Shown here in pieces: positions 1 through 13,371 of a stretch of 64,000 bases of DNA. Numbering within the stretch: the stretch's first letter is position 1; the number at the start of each line of letters is the position of its first letter. This DNA is from Artemisia argyi (Eukaryota > Streptophyta > Magnoliopsida > Asterales > Asteraceae). A program made the position numbers and the translations under genes. Location of the stretch: positions 42,000,015-42,064,014 of the forward strand of contig CM060697.1 in NCBI GenBank assembly GCA_030686995.1. The letters run 5' to 3'. Below the pieces are notes generated by a model, which did no database searches, had not been told where the DNA came from, and saw only the letters and a list, made by a program, of their open reading frames with translations.

Positions 1-1118
1 CAAGTTCGCAATTATAATTGTTTGTCATTATAACCCGTCACTTTGCGCAAGTATTTGTGTAGTATTAGTAACGTGTTTTTATAAAAAGAGTGAATGAAAG
101 CCGTATAGTCATATACTCTCTAAATGTTTATCAACGCTAAATGTGTGGTTAACTGGTTATTCACTTTTGTACAAACCAGTACAAACCTAAGGCCCAATGG
201 GTCTTGGCCTCTTCCAAAATCAAGTCAAAGCATTTAAATTGTCCAAAAAGTCAAAAACATCAACGACATGGTTCAAAGCTTCAAATGGTTTTCAAGGTTA
301 AGAAACAGTCAACACTATAGCTAGGATCTTATTCATGTGCGTTGGTTAACACTTAAAACCTTTTGTACTATAAAGTTTTATGAGTACGTGTGTTGGTTTA
401 AAAGCCTAAAGTTTGTCATATGACACAAACATTATGTATGAACCAATAAAAAAACCAGTTACACCAGTTTATTTTAAGAGTATGATTATTATAAAACTTT
501 TAAATACAAAAGTCCCAGAAAATATACATTTAAGAACACTAATTAGCCTTTTTAATTTCGCCCTGTAAATGTGTAATCTTTCGTTCACATTCTTCATCCG
601 GATCAGTGTAGTACTTAACATACAAATAGTTTTTAGAAACATCTACACTGCAACTTCTATAAAAGACCAATGTCACACAAAATCCTATTGTGTCACTGCC
701 ACCCGACTATCGAAACCTAGTTGTTGACACTTTGCATACCCCTATGGCTGCAACCATTGAGTCATCTTAATACAACCAACTTTTCTATGATGTAACTAAA
801 GAAAACAAAAACATTTCTTTTATCTAGGGAGATTCTATCGAAAATAGCACAACATTTATGAATGCAAATATAGTAAAAACAAAAAGACATGATGACACAA
901 GAACATCTAAATAACAAAAAGAATTTGCTCCAATATTCAAAACTACTCCAATATATTAAACCGAATTATGTTCTAATTTACCAATGGATCATCACAACCT
1001 CAACCCTAAACCAAAGAATAGCCAAAAATTAAGTTCTAGTAAATTTAACCATCCTTAAGCTAATTTTACCAAACCACCCTGTATCAAGGTTGACTTTACA
1101 CTAAAGTCAAACCTACCA

Positions 1119-2572
1119 TCATCTACTCCCTCTTGATAATCTCATGTTTAACAAAGAGTTTTTGTTCTCTTTCATTCTTAACATCCTTCTCTTTCTAGCA
1201 GCTGCACAATTTCTAGCCCTTAGATCATTATCTATTACCATGTATTTACCATGATCCAATGGTTGAGATTTAGACATGAAATCATAAGTCTCTCTCTGGA
1301 CACGTGGCTCTATCTGATTGAACAAACCAAATCTACTACCACCTGTGTCAATGTTACTAGAGCATGACATTGTCATCACTTTGCCAGTGTTTGGATCTAC
1401 CATATATTGTTGACGTTGTTGTTGTTGTTGTTGTTGTGTTTGAGGGGCAAACATGGAAATTCGTTGTTGATGATGATAACGTTGTTGAACATGTTGATCA
1501 AGATTCACTTTCATAGGATTATTCCATAACAGCATATCCTCCATGTTTTTTGTATAACTTATCTGCAATTCAATTAGAAATATACCTAATTAAATAAAGT
1601 TCATAAATAATCAAAGTAGGCTTAAAACTTAAACTTACAAAATAAAATACTCCGTAGCTAGTACCTTTTGTTTTTTCGCTTTTAATTCCAGATTTTGAGC
1701 TTGAAGTTCTTGCTTCTTCTGTACCATTGATGCAATATCCTGTTTCCATAAATTAAGAATTAATTAACCAATATTAGGAAGGAACTATTTCAAAGGAAAA
1801 GTCAATAAAAGTCAAAGTTATGAGATAACATACCCTTTTGAGTTTATCGTTTTCTTCTTGCATTCCATTTAATTTCACCTTCAAATCATCTACTAACTGT
1901 TACATAAATTAGGGCAAAACATTAATATTCAAAAATCAAGAAAAAGGTAAATCTTGAATAAAAAAACCAAAAAATAATTTCAATATTGATAGGACAAAAT
2001 ATAAAAAATAATTGATGACAATCCACAATCAACATGTCAAACTTCCAATCCAATACTCAATACCAAAATTCAATATTAAGTAAAGAAATCATATCAAAGC
2101 ATCAAGAACATTAAGAAAAAAAAACAGAGACATAGTAGCATAAAATCAAGAATCATCAAAAACATCAAAATTAAACAAATCTAAAACATACCCAGATACC
2201 AAAATCACAATCCAAACAAAACCCATATTTGAAAATTTCACAAAACTCAAAAAATAATATTCATACCTTTCTCTTTAATATTTTCTTGAAAGATAAACAA
2301 GGCAACGGTTTGTTAGCCTTATCAAAACAGTCACTACCACCGTCACTATTCACAAAACACAAAGGAGTTGAAGGGCTTTTATCAGCATCAAGAACCACAG
2401 AGGATGACGTCACTTTCCGATTAACCAAAACAGATCTTTTCTTTTTAATACCCCAAGTGAAACTATATTGGCTTAATAATTCATATTTCTTTATTAAGTT
2501 TGGTAAACTTAGTAGAGTTTCAATAGCTTCGACTTCAACTTCTGAAGGAAGTAGTAAAGGGTTCCTTTTCAT
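1119..2572 (-). CDS. Four-exon plant gene, unknown function; coiled coil, poly-Q and basic C-terminus
   Basis: Exons on the minus strand are 2572-2267, 1896-1834, 1739-1665 and 1562-1119. Every intron has GT..AG borders, all junctions are phase 0, and the join gives about 295 residues ending in TGA at 1119-1121. Exon 1 (102 aa) starts MKRNPLLLPSEVEVEAIETL and holds a basic KKKR patch. Exons 2 and 3 (46 aa) are rich in K, E and L in heptad-like spacing and read as a coiled coil. Exon 4 has a seven-glutamine run and a basic block, ARKRRMLRMK, near the C-terminus. The basic patches and coil suggest a nuclear protein; that is inference and I do not recognise the family. The phase-consistent exons and absence of internal stops argue for a functional gene. 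The start is the first ATG of the open exon, downstream of a GA-rich leader and a TATA-like box. Confidence is high for structure and low for role. Confidence 0.8.
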
Positions 2573-2611
2573 TATGAATAAGCAGAAAATAAGCAGTTTG
2601 ATGATTGAAAG

Positions 2612-2750
2612 ATGAGAGAGGGAGAGAGAGAGAGAATGAGATGAGATTGTTTGCTTGGAGAAGAGGAGGATAGAAAAATATGTTAAAAAAATAAAAGGAA
2701 AATATATATATGGAAGATGGAAGGAAGAGTGGTGGCTGATGCCACGTGTC
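2612..2750 (-). promoter_or_regulatory. Promoter and GA-rich leader of the four-exon gene
   Basis: Upstream of the ATG at 2572 on the minus strand lie a GA-repeat leader (2612-2640), a TATA-like run (2702-2711, TATATATATT on the minus strand) and a perfect G-box CACGTG at 2743-2748. Order and spacing fit a plant core promoter with a bZIP/bHLH site about 35 bp above the TATA box. Confidence 0.5.
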
Positions 2751-2759
2751 CAGCTGGTA

Positions 2760-3253
2760 GAGATTGGGGGTATCTTATTAGGGTTTAGTAAAAAAATTTG
2801 TTATGTGTGTGCATGGTAAGTTTTGGGTGATTTTAGGAAAAGATTTTCGTATCGTTTACTTCTTTTTAAGTTTGGTTTTTTATTTATATCGTCATAGGAA
2901 TAGGAGGAATGCTTCTGTTTTGGACTATGAGACTATGTTTGAGTAAATTATAAAAAAACACAAGACATACATAATATGTAACAAACTATCAATAGTAAAA
3001 TATTTATCACCGTTTTATAATCATGGTGTAGCATACAATTCCGTCTTATAATCATTGTGTAGCATACAATTCGAGATATTTCAAAATTATATTATTCGTT
3101 TTAGCATTCAACCAATTAAAACACTTTTCTAAAATATAAAGATATTATATTTTACAAGTACTCTAGCAATATAGTACGGAGTATAACGGTTACGCTTTTA
3201 TTAAAATTGTGGTTTTTTTTAAATTATTATTTAACAACTTTTAAACATATTAA
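2760..3253. other. Intergenic, AT-rich, with a 31-bp tandem duplication
   Basis: No coding signal was seen. A 31-bp unit is present twice in tandem at 3011-3041 and 3042-3072 with about two mismatches. Confidence 0.6.
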
Positions 3254-3577
3254 GGGGGTTGTCAACACTTGTGGCATCACACTACCATCCCTCACTCTCA
3301 ATCAATCCCCTTATGCCACATCATTCACCCATTTTTTTCATCCTTCACCTATTATTTTGTTGGCATCACTTGTGGCACCACACCACCATCCCTCACTTCA
3401 TTTTTTTCATCCTCAAACGGTCAAAAAGTGAATCCAACGTTCGAAATTTTGTTCCTTCCCGTGCATGAAGACTTCCCGTGCGTGAAGCTCCCCGTGCGGT
3501 ACCGTGGGCAAGGCGGCAGTGTTCCCGCACGATAACACGGTACCGTGGTGCCCTTACCGTGACCATTGCCAAGCCCC
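3254..3577. mobile_element. PIF/Harbinger-like MITE, 324 bp
   Basis: The ends are imperfect inverted repeats (GGGGGTTGTCAA at the left; GGGGCTTGGCAA as the complement of the right end). They are flanked by a TAA target duplication (3251-3253 and 3578-3580), the TWA type used by PIF/Harbinger elements. Inside are two copies of a segment about 101 bp apart (from 3268 and 3369) and a GC-rich part (about 3460-3560) with CGGTACCGTGG twice. No transposase is encoded, so it is non-autonomous. Confidence 0.55.
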
Positions 3578-4050
3578 TAATAAGAGTTAATTTTGAAAGT
3601 GCCTTGATCCTTCAACGAGTTCACTTTTTTTACACATGGGCTACCATGCAATTGGACTACTCATGACACGTTTCCTGTTTTCTCTTTATTATGTCTTATT
3701 ATAAATAACCACCAACCTCCGGCCACCACCACCAACTTACTACGACCACCGCCAAAATGCAACCTCATATCAAGATTTGACCCAAAAAAATGTTGTTATC
3801 CACAAATTAAACATGATAGAGTGTTTGTAAATGCTTTCCAAACAAATCCTCTCAATCGATTGATAAAAACAATTACTAAAACTCAAATACTTAATTTCTT
3901 GATATAAACCCTAGATCCAAAACCAATTTCTTGAACACTCTTTGATAAGAAAAGCTTATGTTCCCGTTTTCTTTAGACATGACACCTTATGTGTTGTCAT
4001 CAATTGTAACAAAACGATTTGAGAACATAATATTTGCATCTGAAGGTTAT
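3578..4050. other. Intergenic, no recognised feature
   Basis: A CCACC-rich stretch (3708-3760) is followed by AT-rich DNA. I see no open frame or repeat I can classify. Confidence 0.5.
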
Positions 4051-5459
4051 GAATCAGAAATTTCCACAAATTTTTAGGCGCATATTCATTCATGTATGCT
4101 TGAATCTGGTCATTATATCACGTATTTGTGTCTTAATGAGCAATACTACAAGTGTGATGATGCTTTGGTCAAGAGTAGTGGATGATGAAGTGGTTAAAGC
4201 ATCACATATTTCCTTACTAGTCAAGTAGGACTACTACCCGGACAGGGGTTGTCAACCTAATAGATCTATTCACAACATTCGCACTTACTCACGTAAATTA
4301 CGGTTCATGATTTTGGGTTGGGCATTAGTCACGTAAATTACAGTTCATGATTTTGGGCGGGGCCTTAGTGGAATGATGGGTAACTTAGGCAATACATAAA
4401 TATTTATAGTGCATGTGACCATAAAAATAATTGAGCATATATTCTCAAACCATAGTAATTCAAAACAAGTAAAGTAGGGGCTATGAAACTCACCTTAGCG
4501 AGTTATAGCAACGAGAGTTAGTAAAACAAGCTTGTAGTAAACGGTGTGACCTAACCGTGACCTGAATCAATAAGACGCCTAAGATCACAATGATATGATC
4601 TATATGTATATGAGTTTTGAGAAGTTATATCACCCATATAGACTTGTGTTACGGTTTTATAAGTTTTACAAGTGAAAATCACTTAAGAAGGAGAGTAAAC
4701 TAAGTATTTAGTTTTACGTTTTCAAAATAAGTTACTGTTAGAAAGTTTTCCTCGACTTCAAACGGGTGTAAGTCACTCAATTCTTAAGGGATTTTGGTCA
4801 TTCAAAGCCTAGAACGTAGTTTTATGTGTTAACTTTCAAGAAAACATGGCCTTACTTCTTCGTTTCTTAAGGGATTTCAACGGAACGAATTCTCAGACTT
4901 AGGTCTATGTCTTACCTTTCTAACCACTACAATTACACTCATATGTTCCAAGTGTAAGTCCTCTAAAAGTCTGTTATAAGTCGCAGGTTCAAACATCTAG
5001 TGATGTTTGACACATGTTTTAGCGCATTTATTTTAAAATACCAAAAAACTCCATTGACCATGAAATTTACGTAGAAATCTTCCTAAGACATAGAGGTACC
5101 TTGTGGTTAAAAGAAATTTACCAAAAGAGTTCATTATCATAGTTAAAACTCATTCATAAGGTGACCCATTTTATGGACACATTTGGTATATTTTGAAACA
5201 AAGTTTAAATTGATTTTTAACACAACAAATCTATAAAGCTGATATGAAAACAATGCATAATATGCTAAATAATAGTAAATGGGTTTCATGAAGTACTTAC
5301 ATGAATTTGTGGAGTGTATGAGGGTCGAGAAGTGCACTAGTATCAATCCGAAAGCTTAGAAAACCCTAGAAATGCAACCCAAAACCCTTGTTATTCTTAA
5401 TAACCCATGAACCTTGATATTTTTTTCCTTAAAGCCATCTAAGAATTGAAAGAAAAAGA

Positions 5460-5494
<35 letters not shown>

Positions 5495-6167
5495 TAAAAT
5501 GAGGGGAGAATGGTCCTATTTATAGTGAAAAAGTTGAGTGCAAGAAATGAATATGGGGAAGAACAACAACATGCATAAGACATGAGGAGATGATGAGGGT
5601 GGTATGTGAAGTGATAACAAGCAAAAGGAGGGTTTGTCTTGGATGAAAACGTGGGTGATGTAAGTATTTGAGTTAAATATATATTTAGTAAATAAGATAA
5701 AGGTGTTAGTTTGTAGTAAAAGGGGAGGGGGTATAAGGGGCCGGTTTTTAGGTAAATAAAATGGGAGGGAAAAGACTAAATTTTAAAAATGTATAAGTGT
5801 TTAAATGTGTAAGTAAGGGAGGTGAATGGTGTTGGGTTTTTTGTGCATGCTTGCATGTAAAATGATATGAGTAAGAAAGAAATGTATAGTTAACGAGTTT
5901 AAATGCATATGATCACTAAAAATGGTTATGAGAATGTTAAATGAGCTTGCTTAGTGTAGACTAAATCTTAGTCTAGTGTGGTAGTTCATGACGTAAAACA
6001 TCTAAGTATGAGCTTGCTTAGTGTAGACTAAATCTTAGTCTAATGTGGTAGTTATCGTTATGTGCGGGATAACCTAACGATTATGAGTAAAGTTTAACAT
6101 GTGCTTGTTTTTAATGAAACGTTCTAGTTTATGGATAAATGTTGACCTGAAATTGTCGGTTGTCACA
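4050..6167 (-). mobile_element. Minus-strand LTR remnant or solo LTR, Ty3/Tekay-like
   Basis: Read on the minus strand, the right edge at 6167 begins TGTGACAACCGACAATTTC, a start typical of large plant Ty3 (Tekay/Del type) LTRs. A TATA box (TATAAATA, 5517-5524 minus) lies about 640 bp inside. Two internal duplications support a single LTR unit: 40-bp copies at 4290 and 4330, and 67-bp copies at 5941 and 6008. No primer-binding site or coding region adjoins it. The left boundary and the target duplication could not be fixed, so the start given is approximate. Confidence 0.5.
5941..6053. repeat. 67-bp tandem duplication carrying a hairpin
   Basis: The copies starting at 5941 and 6008 are nearly identical over their first 46 bp. 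Each contains the inverted repeat TAGACTAA-ATC-TTAGTCTA, so two short hairpins stand 67 bp apart inside the LTR remnant. Confidence 0.6.
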
Positions 6168-8204
6168 ATATATTTTGTTTTCTTAGAAAAAAAAATTTAA
6201 GGGGTACAAACTCTATGAGTATTTATTGAATTTATGGAGTTATTAAAAACATACAAACTTATAATTTTACTTAAGTCAATATAATTTATTTAAAACTAGA
6301 CGAATATACAAGGAAAATGACGGTGTATAGCGGCAAATAATTATACTTGCGAAATCGTGATTCTCGTTTGACCTTTGATGCAAAACTTACGAGTTCAATT
6401 TGTAGTTATTCCGAGAAAACGTTCATGAGTTAGAAACAAAAAATGAGAAAAGTTTAAGGATTAAACAATATTTAAAATATTAATTTAGTTATAAATGATG
6501 TTACAATATGATATAATAGTCCACTAACATTATTTGCCATTTAAAATCATTTAAGTTTAGAGGATATTATAGGTAATCAACAATGCAAAAATTTTGAGCA
6601 TTTTAAATTTAAAGAATACATATGCATGCATTATAAGTAGTAGAGATTTAACAACTAAAATTTTATAAATTACCCCATTATTTTTTAAGTTTTTTTCTTT
6701 ACAAAATTGACACATCAATGTTTGGGTCGTTTTTGTTGATAAGCGAAATTTTGATACATGTTGACCAAATTATTGAATTTTAACTTGTTAATTGACCGAT
6801 AGAAGAGCCCAATTTTGTAAATTAACTATTGTATTGATCAATTGAAATATCCATATACATAAAAATTCATTTTCCCTTATTATATAAGAATTGAAATAAG
6901 TTTACTTTAGGGTATATGGAATGTAACCTAATTATACAAGGTGGCAACCCTTATTTGTGAGAACTCTTGGTAATTTCTCTTTTCAAGAAAAATCATTGTT
7001 AGCGGAGAAAATCTTTCATGCTAAACTTGTGCACATGTGTGCGTTGCGTTTACAATTCTCGTTGTAAAAGCAATTAACCGCTCCCATGCTAATGTGTGTA
7101 GGTTTATTCGGACGTGGCAAGTGATGTCCTCAAAACACCTTACACAAGTGAAGAAACATACTAGCCTAGCATTGTGTTTGATCTCAAGACCAAACTCGGC
7201 CTAAAAGTAAGTATGGGTTAAGGTCTGACTGCTGGATAATAAATGTTAGAGTAAGTGTGCAATTAATGAGTTACCTAAAGCCAAATGAGGTTGGTGTACT
7301 TATACCACCTCATTTACTGTACTTTGTACCTGGCAACATAGGAAATGATGAGTCGAGTTATCCCTAGCCTAGGTGCCACATGGCATGTCCACGAAGGGGG
7401 ACAAAATCCTGCAATATCCGGGTGTGACGGCTCACGGTGGGGCAAGGACCGTTGGATAAAAAAGGTTTTGAGTAAAAGACTGCTTACCTTTGACATGTAG
7501 CTCTTGTCGCGTCATTTAGTCACTTCAAGCTATTTAACATAGTTGGCTTCCTAACACATGTCATTCAGACATATGCGATCCAGCTGCCTTCAAGACACGT
7601 GTCACCCGGACACATACGTCATCACCCGCCAAGCAAACTCGCAACCTTTCTTCGTCCGAAGTCCAGAACCCACCCCCATGGTGTTCCCCATACTCCTATC
7701 CTATGAGTGAAGATCGTAAATAATTTTGAAAAAACAAATGATGTACGGAACTTTTTAGAAATGGAGAGAAATCAAGTGTTGAGTTGACTTAACTGTCTTT
7801 GGACTTGGTCAATACGGTTGTTGATGCAATATGATTTATTGGTGTATAAACACAAATACATGATTACAAGTCATATTTAATTGACACTTGGTACCAATAG
7901 ACAACACATACTTGATAAATAGATAATCAGAGACATATTTTGCAAAGCCTCATCCCTTGTACACCAAAAAGGATTTGTTAATTTCGTAGAAATTTGTCTT
8001 TGACAATCGATAAAGTGTTTGAGATGCCATAATTCGCATACAACATTTTATCATGTTGGTAAATGGTAAATGTAAAATCGACCTTAATGTTTACATTGAT
8101 CTTGTCAATAACAATTTTATGATTATAGAGAGCTTCATTTGTCATGATTACAACTATAAGTTTCAAATAAATGCAAGGTAAAGTTTTTTATGTAGGCGTG
8201 ACGA
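6168..8204. other. Intergenic, mostly AT-rich, unclassified
   Basis: 6168-6950 is AT-rich without coding signal. About 7080-7700 is more GC-balanced, with several ACACGTG/ACATACG-type motifs, and looks like old transposon DNA, but I found no matching ends, primer site or open frame. The short open frames here lack any recognisable protein. Confidence 0.4.
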
Positions 8205-8231
8205 AACATTTTTAGGGCCCATTTGGTTTTT
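8205..8231. repeat. Left piece of an older GGGCCC-ended repeat split by the CACTA element
   Basis: The sequence ending GGGCCCATTTGGTTTTT is interrupted at 8232 and resumes at 16119 (TTTGGGTTTATGATGGG). A related copy in opposite orientation lies near 33110-33186, which supports a common MITE-like family. Confidence 0.35.
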
Positions 8232-8254
8232 CACTACTACACAAAAGGTCAAAG

Positions 8255-8375
8255 AGATCTCTAAATAGAGACCGGTTACAGAAAACCCCGGTCTTTTAAA
8301 CAAAAATTACATAAGGATTCAAAATGTTAAATACAAAAGACTGGTGAATTCCCTATACCCGGTTTCTATTTACCA
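8255..8375. repeat. Left subterminal ACCGGT array of the CACTA element
   Basis: Several direct and inverted copies of GACCGGT, CCCCGGTCTTT and AAGACTGGT follow the left end. They mirror the right-end array. Confidence 0.6.
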
Positions 8376-11300
8376 AAATTTTAAGCGGGTTTTTTTCCCC
8401 ACTTTTATCACTTTTACTAATTTGATTTCACAGTCTCCAAAATTTGAAATCACGTATTTTTATATTTTGATAAAAATAAAATATGGAAAACACTCAATCC
8501 AAACTTTATCTACGCATTTTTCTTTCTTCTCCAAACACACACTTCAAAATTTTAGGGATCTTGATCCAAATCCAATCGATTTCTCTTAAAGTCAGGTAAT
8601 TTAATATGTTTTATTTATCGATTTATATTATGTTATAGTTATATTCTTGAATCTTTGCATGTTCCTTGTTAAAAATCCGGAAATGGGGATCTTGATCCTA
8701 ATATGAAATTGGGGTTTTTGGCCCAAAGCAAAAATTAAGGATTTTGTTAATTTGATAATCAAATATGAATTATGATTCTATATGGGTGATTGTGATTTGG
8801 TTGTCATCTTTAATTTCGTATTCTATTTGTGTATATGAATATACGGAGTATGTTATTTTGATATAACCACAATTAGCTTTGATTGAATTTTGATAAGCAT
8901 TGCTAAACTCATAATATCCCCAAACATAGAGGATTCACATTAATATACATGGCATTGTTGAGGAGAATTATTGTGCTATAATATACGTCCCTTGTTACCA
9001 CAACTTGTATGGACACTTTTCTTCAAATATTTTAAGGTGTAGTTTCAGTTGAGTTTCTCTAGCATTAAGTATTTTCGACATCTATTTTATCTAATAAAAC
9101 AGAGTTTTGTACAACCCTCTTAAGCGACCTTTTGTACAATCCTCTCAAGCCAACTAATTAATTTTTTCTATAAATAACTCTTCACCTCAAGCTGACACGT
9201 GGCATTTAAAAAAGTGGACTTTGAAGACTACAACAAATAAACACTAATTGAGGAATTTAATAAAGAAGTCACAAAAAAATCGGTACCCTCTTTATTCACG
9301 AACCATATCCCTTATACAATTACCCATCTTCAAAATCGCATGTTTCAATTCGGCAATTTATGCTGAAACATTTAATAAATCATCAAAATCAAAGGATATC
9401 ACTTTCAAACCTTATTTTGTTAACCATTTATACCACAATACAATACCCATCTTCGTTAAGTAATGCCGGTTTCAAAAAAAAATTGTTTCAAATCCTGCTT
9501 TCATGTGTACCGATAGTATGGCCAATTCAAAAATACCACACATTAGTTTTGTTTACATCCTCTCCTAAACCGATTCAAAAACACATACACTACCCTTAGC
9601 ATATCATCCTGTGACTTCGATATAGACATGGAAACCACGAACAATTGGTCTTCAAATCCCACCGATTATATGACGTCAAAACAATAAATTATGTAAGTTT
9701 TAATTGTATCAATATCCTCCGTTGTTGTTATGATGTTGTATGATTACAATCGAATTTTGTTTAATAATTTTGGTATTAGTTGGTTTTTTAAATATGGTTG
9801 GATTTTGATACTTTTGATTCACTTTTTATGATGTCTACGAAACATTTTATATGAAGGCCTTATAGAAGATGTTCGATGAAATGTTTAAGAGAAAGGAAAA
9901 TGCGGGATGTAATCATATATGCGCTGATTTAGTAATTTAATCCTTTAAGCATTGTCTTAATATTTTAATCATTTCCGGCTTAGTTACGTGTTACTGTTAT
10001 TCATCACATGTACACTTTTTGGTGATGAAGGGTATTGAGAATAAATTTGTTTGTTGTTTGGCATTTTGTTTGTGTTTGTTATAAAATGGATCAAAAAATC
10101 ATGATGGTTGTATGATCAGGTGATGGAGGGTATTGAGAATATGACTGGAGAAGTTACAATAGTTATGGATTTCACATGGTGGATAATTCTGGTCAATGGT
10201 AACGGGTTGTTAAACATGAATTCGTTATATGTGGTTTATGTGTACTATCACAAAAGTGACTTGGTTTTCAAATTTTTATCATCCTCATGCTCTCCAAGAG
10301 TTTGCAGGTCAGAGTTTGGTGGACTTTGTCAAGTGTTTAGATGTTATATCTCCTTTATATTGATACCAAAACCATGAGGATATTTGATCTTTAACAACTA
10401 AATTGTTCAGGAACAATAGAAATGCGAGCCCTAAAATTTACATTTTTGCCTTCCCAAAAAAAATAAAATAAATAATTATAGGTAATAATTTTTGCACCAT
10501 ATCAGATTTCTTAACATTTTTAATTTAACACGAAGCTTGAAGATTGTTTCTCACAACTATTAGAATATAACAAACTTAAGATGATTTATGATCACAGTTA
10601 TGTTTCTTAGTTAGGATGATTTATGAGTTTCTATCAGATTTTTGAGTTTTTTGTATTCTCACTCTAAGTGGTAATGGTAATTAAATAAGACACACCCTGC
10701 ACTTTTGTTATAGATTTAAATGTTAATTTTTATAAGAGATAAAAAGAGTTATGTTTCTTAGGATGATTTATAGAGCATTATTCCACTACGAACAAAGAAT
10801 CTTGTATAAGAAGTTGTTTATTTTAAGAGATAAGACTATTGAAATTTGTCAATCCATCATTATCATTTTGCCATCTGCATTACATGGCTCAAAAATCATA
10901 AATTTGTTTGTTGTTTGGCATTTTGTTTCTGTTTGTTATAAAATGGATCAAACGATTGGACAGTTCACTAAACCAATGATGGTTGTATGATCAGGTGGGG
11001 AATATGATTGGCCAATTAACTAAACCAAGATCAGACTCTTTTGAGGCAAAAGATGGAGACATGTGAGTCAGCTACGAAAGCATCTGTCAAGTGAAGGGAG
11101 ATCATGAGTGAAGCATCTTGTGAGGTTAGTCAATTTGGGACATAAAGGTTGTGGAAAACTTACGTATGATTGTTTTGCTATATTGTTTTGTTGTTCTTTG
11201 TTGTTATAGGAAATGGAATGAATCGGGATGAGTGGGTTGGTTCAAAACAATACGAACAATGGTCATCAACGTGCTTCTTCTCAAACCCGTAACACTTTTT

Positions 11301-11720
11301 TATTACCAATTAAATTCCATCTGTACATTGAGATATTATGTTTTGTTCTAAGATGTGTGTATCTGTAGATGGAGACTTGCATTAGTCGCAAAATGTACCA
11401 AGGAAAGCACAAAATGGCAATCAGTAGGTGAAACATAGAATCTTATACTTTCGGTTTATGAATAAGCATGACTACAATGCTCCATTTCAGATATTTTATA
11501 ACCACTTTTGATAGTGCAAGTTTTGTTTTCTTTTTTCTTTTTCTTCTATAAGTCATGATTTTTGTTGCTTTCCAAACCACACAGTTGAGTATAATAGCTG
11601 AATTAACTAATTCAATTCCCTTCTGACTTTTTATAATCCTAAATTTATCGAATTTGGCTATGATTGTGTGTTTTATCTTTGTTATTTAATATTAGCTTTA
11701 TTTGATTCTGTTTTTAATAG

Positions 11721-11777
11721 AGTGCTTCGTCTGGTGATGCTAATGTTGTTGTGTATCAATTAATTAAAGATCATCAA
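11721..11777 (+). pseudogene. Exon-like segment 1 in the Helitron
   Basis: It lies between a TTTTTAATAG acceptor and a GTACTC donor and encodes SASSGDANVVVYQLIKDHQ in phase 0. It pairs in phase with the next segment (11950-12037). The source gene is not recognised. Confidence 0.35.
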
Positions 11778-11949
11778 GTACTCATGTGACATTATGTAGT
11801 GTGTGTATGTGTGTGTTTTTAACTTTTAGTTGTGCTCTATATTTGAAACAGATGAAATCACATGGTCTATATAAGTGTCTTTGTCTTCATTATTTGAAAC
11901 AGATAAATTTTATGTGTGTGTTTCATATATGTTTTGTTTGTGATTGTAG

Positions 11950-12037
11950 GAAAAGGCGGCTAGACTACCTCCAATTGAAAAGTTCAAGACGATCCTTAAC
12001 TTATGGAATTCACAGCGTTCTTTCTACATCTTTTCAG
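11950..12037 (+). pseudogene. Exon-like segment 2 in the Helitron
   Basis: Bordered by TTGTAG and a GTTCATTG donor, it is open in the frame starting EKAARLPPIEKFKTILNLW. The phase matches the upstream segment, so the two may be adjacent exons of one captured gene. The family is unknown. Confidence 0.35.
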
Positions 12038-13371
12038 GTTCATTGTAGTTTTTGTTCTCAATCACCAAGTGTTTTGGATTAAATACTTTTATAGCTCATG
12101 ATGTTTTACATGTACATATCTATGATACAGAACTTATGGTTTTTAAATGAAGTTAGAGTTAGTGACTTACCATAAGTATATATAGTCATTTCAATGATAA
12201 ATGGATTTTGCCCAGTTACGGGCAACTAAAGGGGTTTGTTAAGAAACAGTCTTCTTTTAAGAAAATCAGAGGTGATTTATGAGGTTGTAGGCAACATTTT
12301 TGTGCTCTTGCTCGTTGGCTTTTTCCAGGTAAAAAGAATTGACCACCGATCACTGTCGCTGAAGAACTCATGAAGCTCTGTCAGCTAATCTAAGATCTTA
12401 TTTTCTCAGTTTCAATAAAGTTCTCTTGCTGCTTAAATGTTGTTGAACTGAGGGTAAAGGTAGCAATTTCGACCCATTTTATTGTGAATGGGTTATGTAT
12501 ATACGTATTGTGATCGTCTTACCGACCGATGATCTAAATATTGTTTGATTGCTTCCGCTGTATTGATTTGAGTATTTATCAAATTGCTCCAATACCTTGA
12601 AAAAACCTACAGGATGTTGTTTGTGATGGGAAAAAAAGATTTATGATAGGCAAACAAATGTGCATGTATATGGGTCTGTAAATGCAGTAAGGGTAGATTA
12701 GTATGTATTGATAAATTGTTGGTATCAAGGCTAATGAATTTGATTTTCCATCATGTTCCTATATGCTCAGTTTTTACTTTTATTATTTGTTTCGATATTA
12801 TGATAGTTTTGATGCTAGATTGATGTGAATTATTATGCCCTTTGTTACTTCATGTGAGGGAATATGCACGACAAGTTACCTTGAACTTTAAAGCCCTTTA
12901 TTAAAAGAACATTATGATGAGTTATGCTATTTTTGTTTATATTGGATTTTACTGATATATAATATGGGTCTATACACTATTAGTAGCATTGCTTCCTACA
13001 AATTTACTTCATTAAAAGTGGTAATCACAGGATTTAAATGTCGGATATGTATAACATGGTATTGATTAAAGATGCTTTGGTTATTTGTGAGGAAGACGGA
13101 AACCTCTTGAATAACTCAACCAACGTGGTCTGCAAAGAATTGCTACAAAATTTGGGATCACAACTAGATGTATCCGTATCTCATGTTAGTTGAAAACATA
13201 GATTGAAGATGGTTATTTTTCTTTTCGGTTATCCAACTATTGTTTTTGATATACGTATGTTTCGTTATTACATACTATATACTTTAAGTTTGCTTATCCA
13301 AATGTGGCTCTTCCAAACCTCTAACTTTATAATACGCAATGGTTCATTATTTTTTAATGTTTCTTTAAAAT

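Noticed and set aside
4050..6167. Complete retrotransposon on the minus strand
   Set aside because: No second LTR, primer-binding site or coding region was found next to it; only an LTR remnant is supported.
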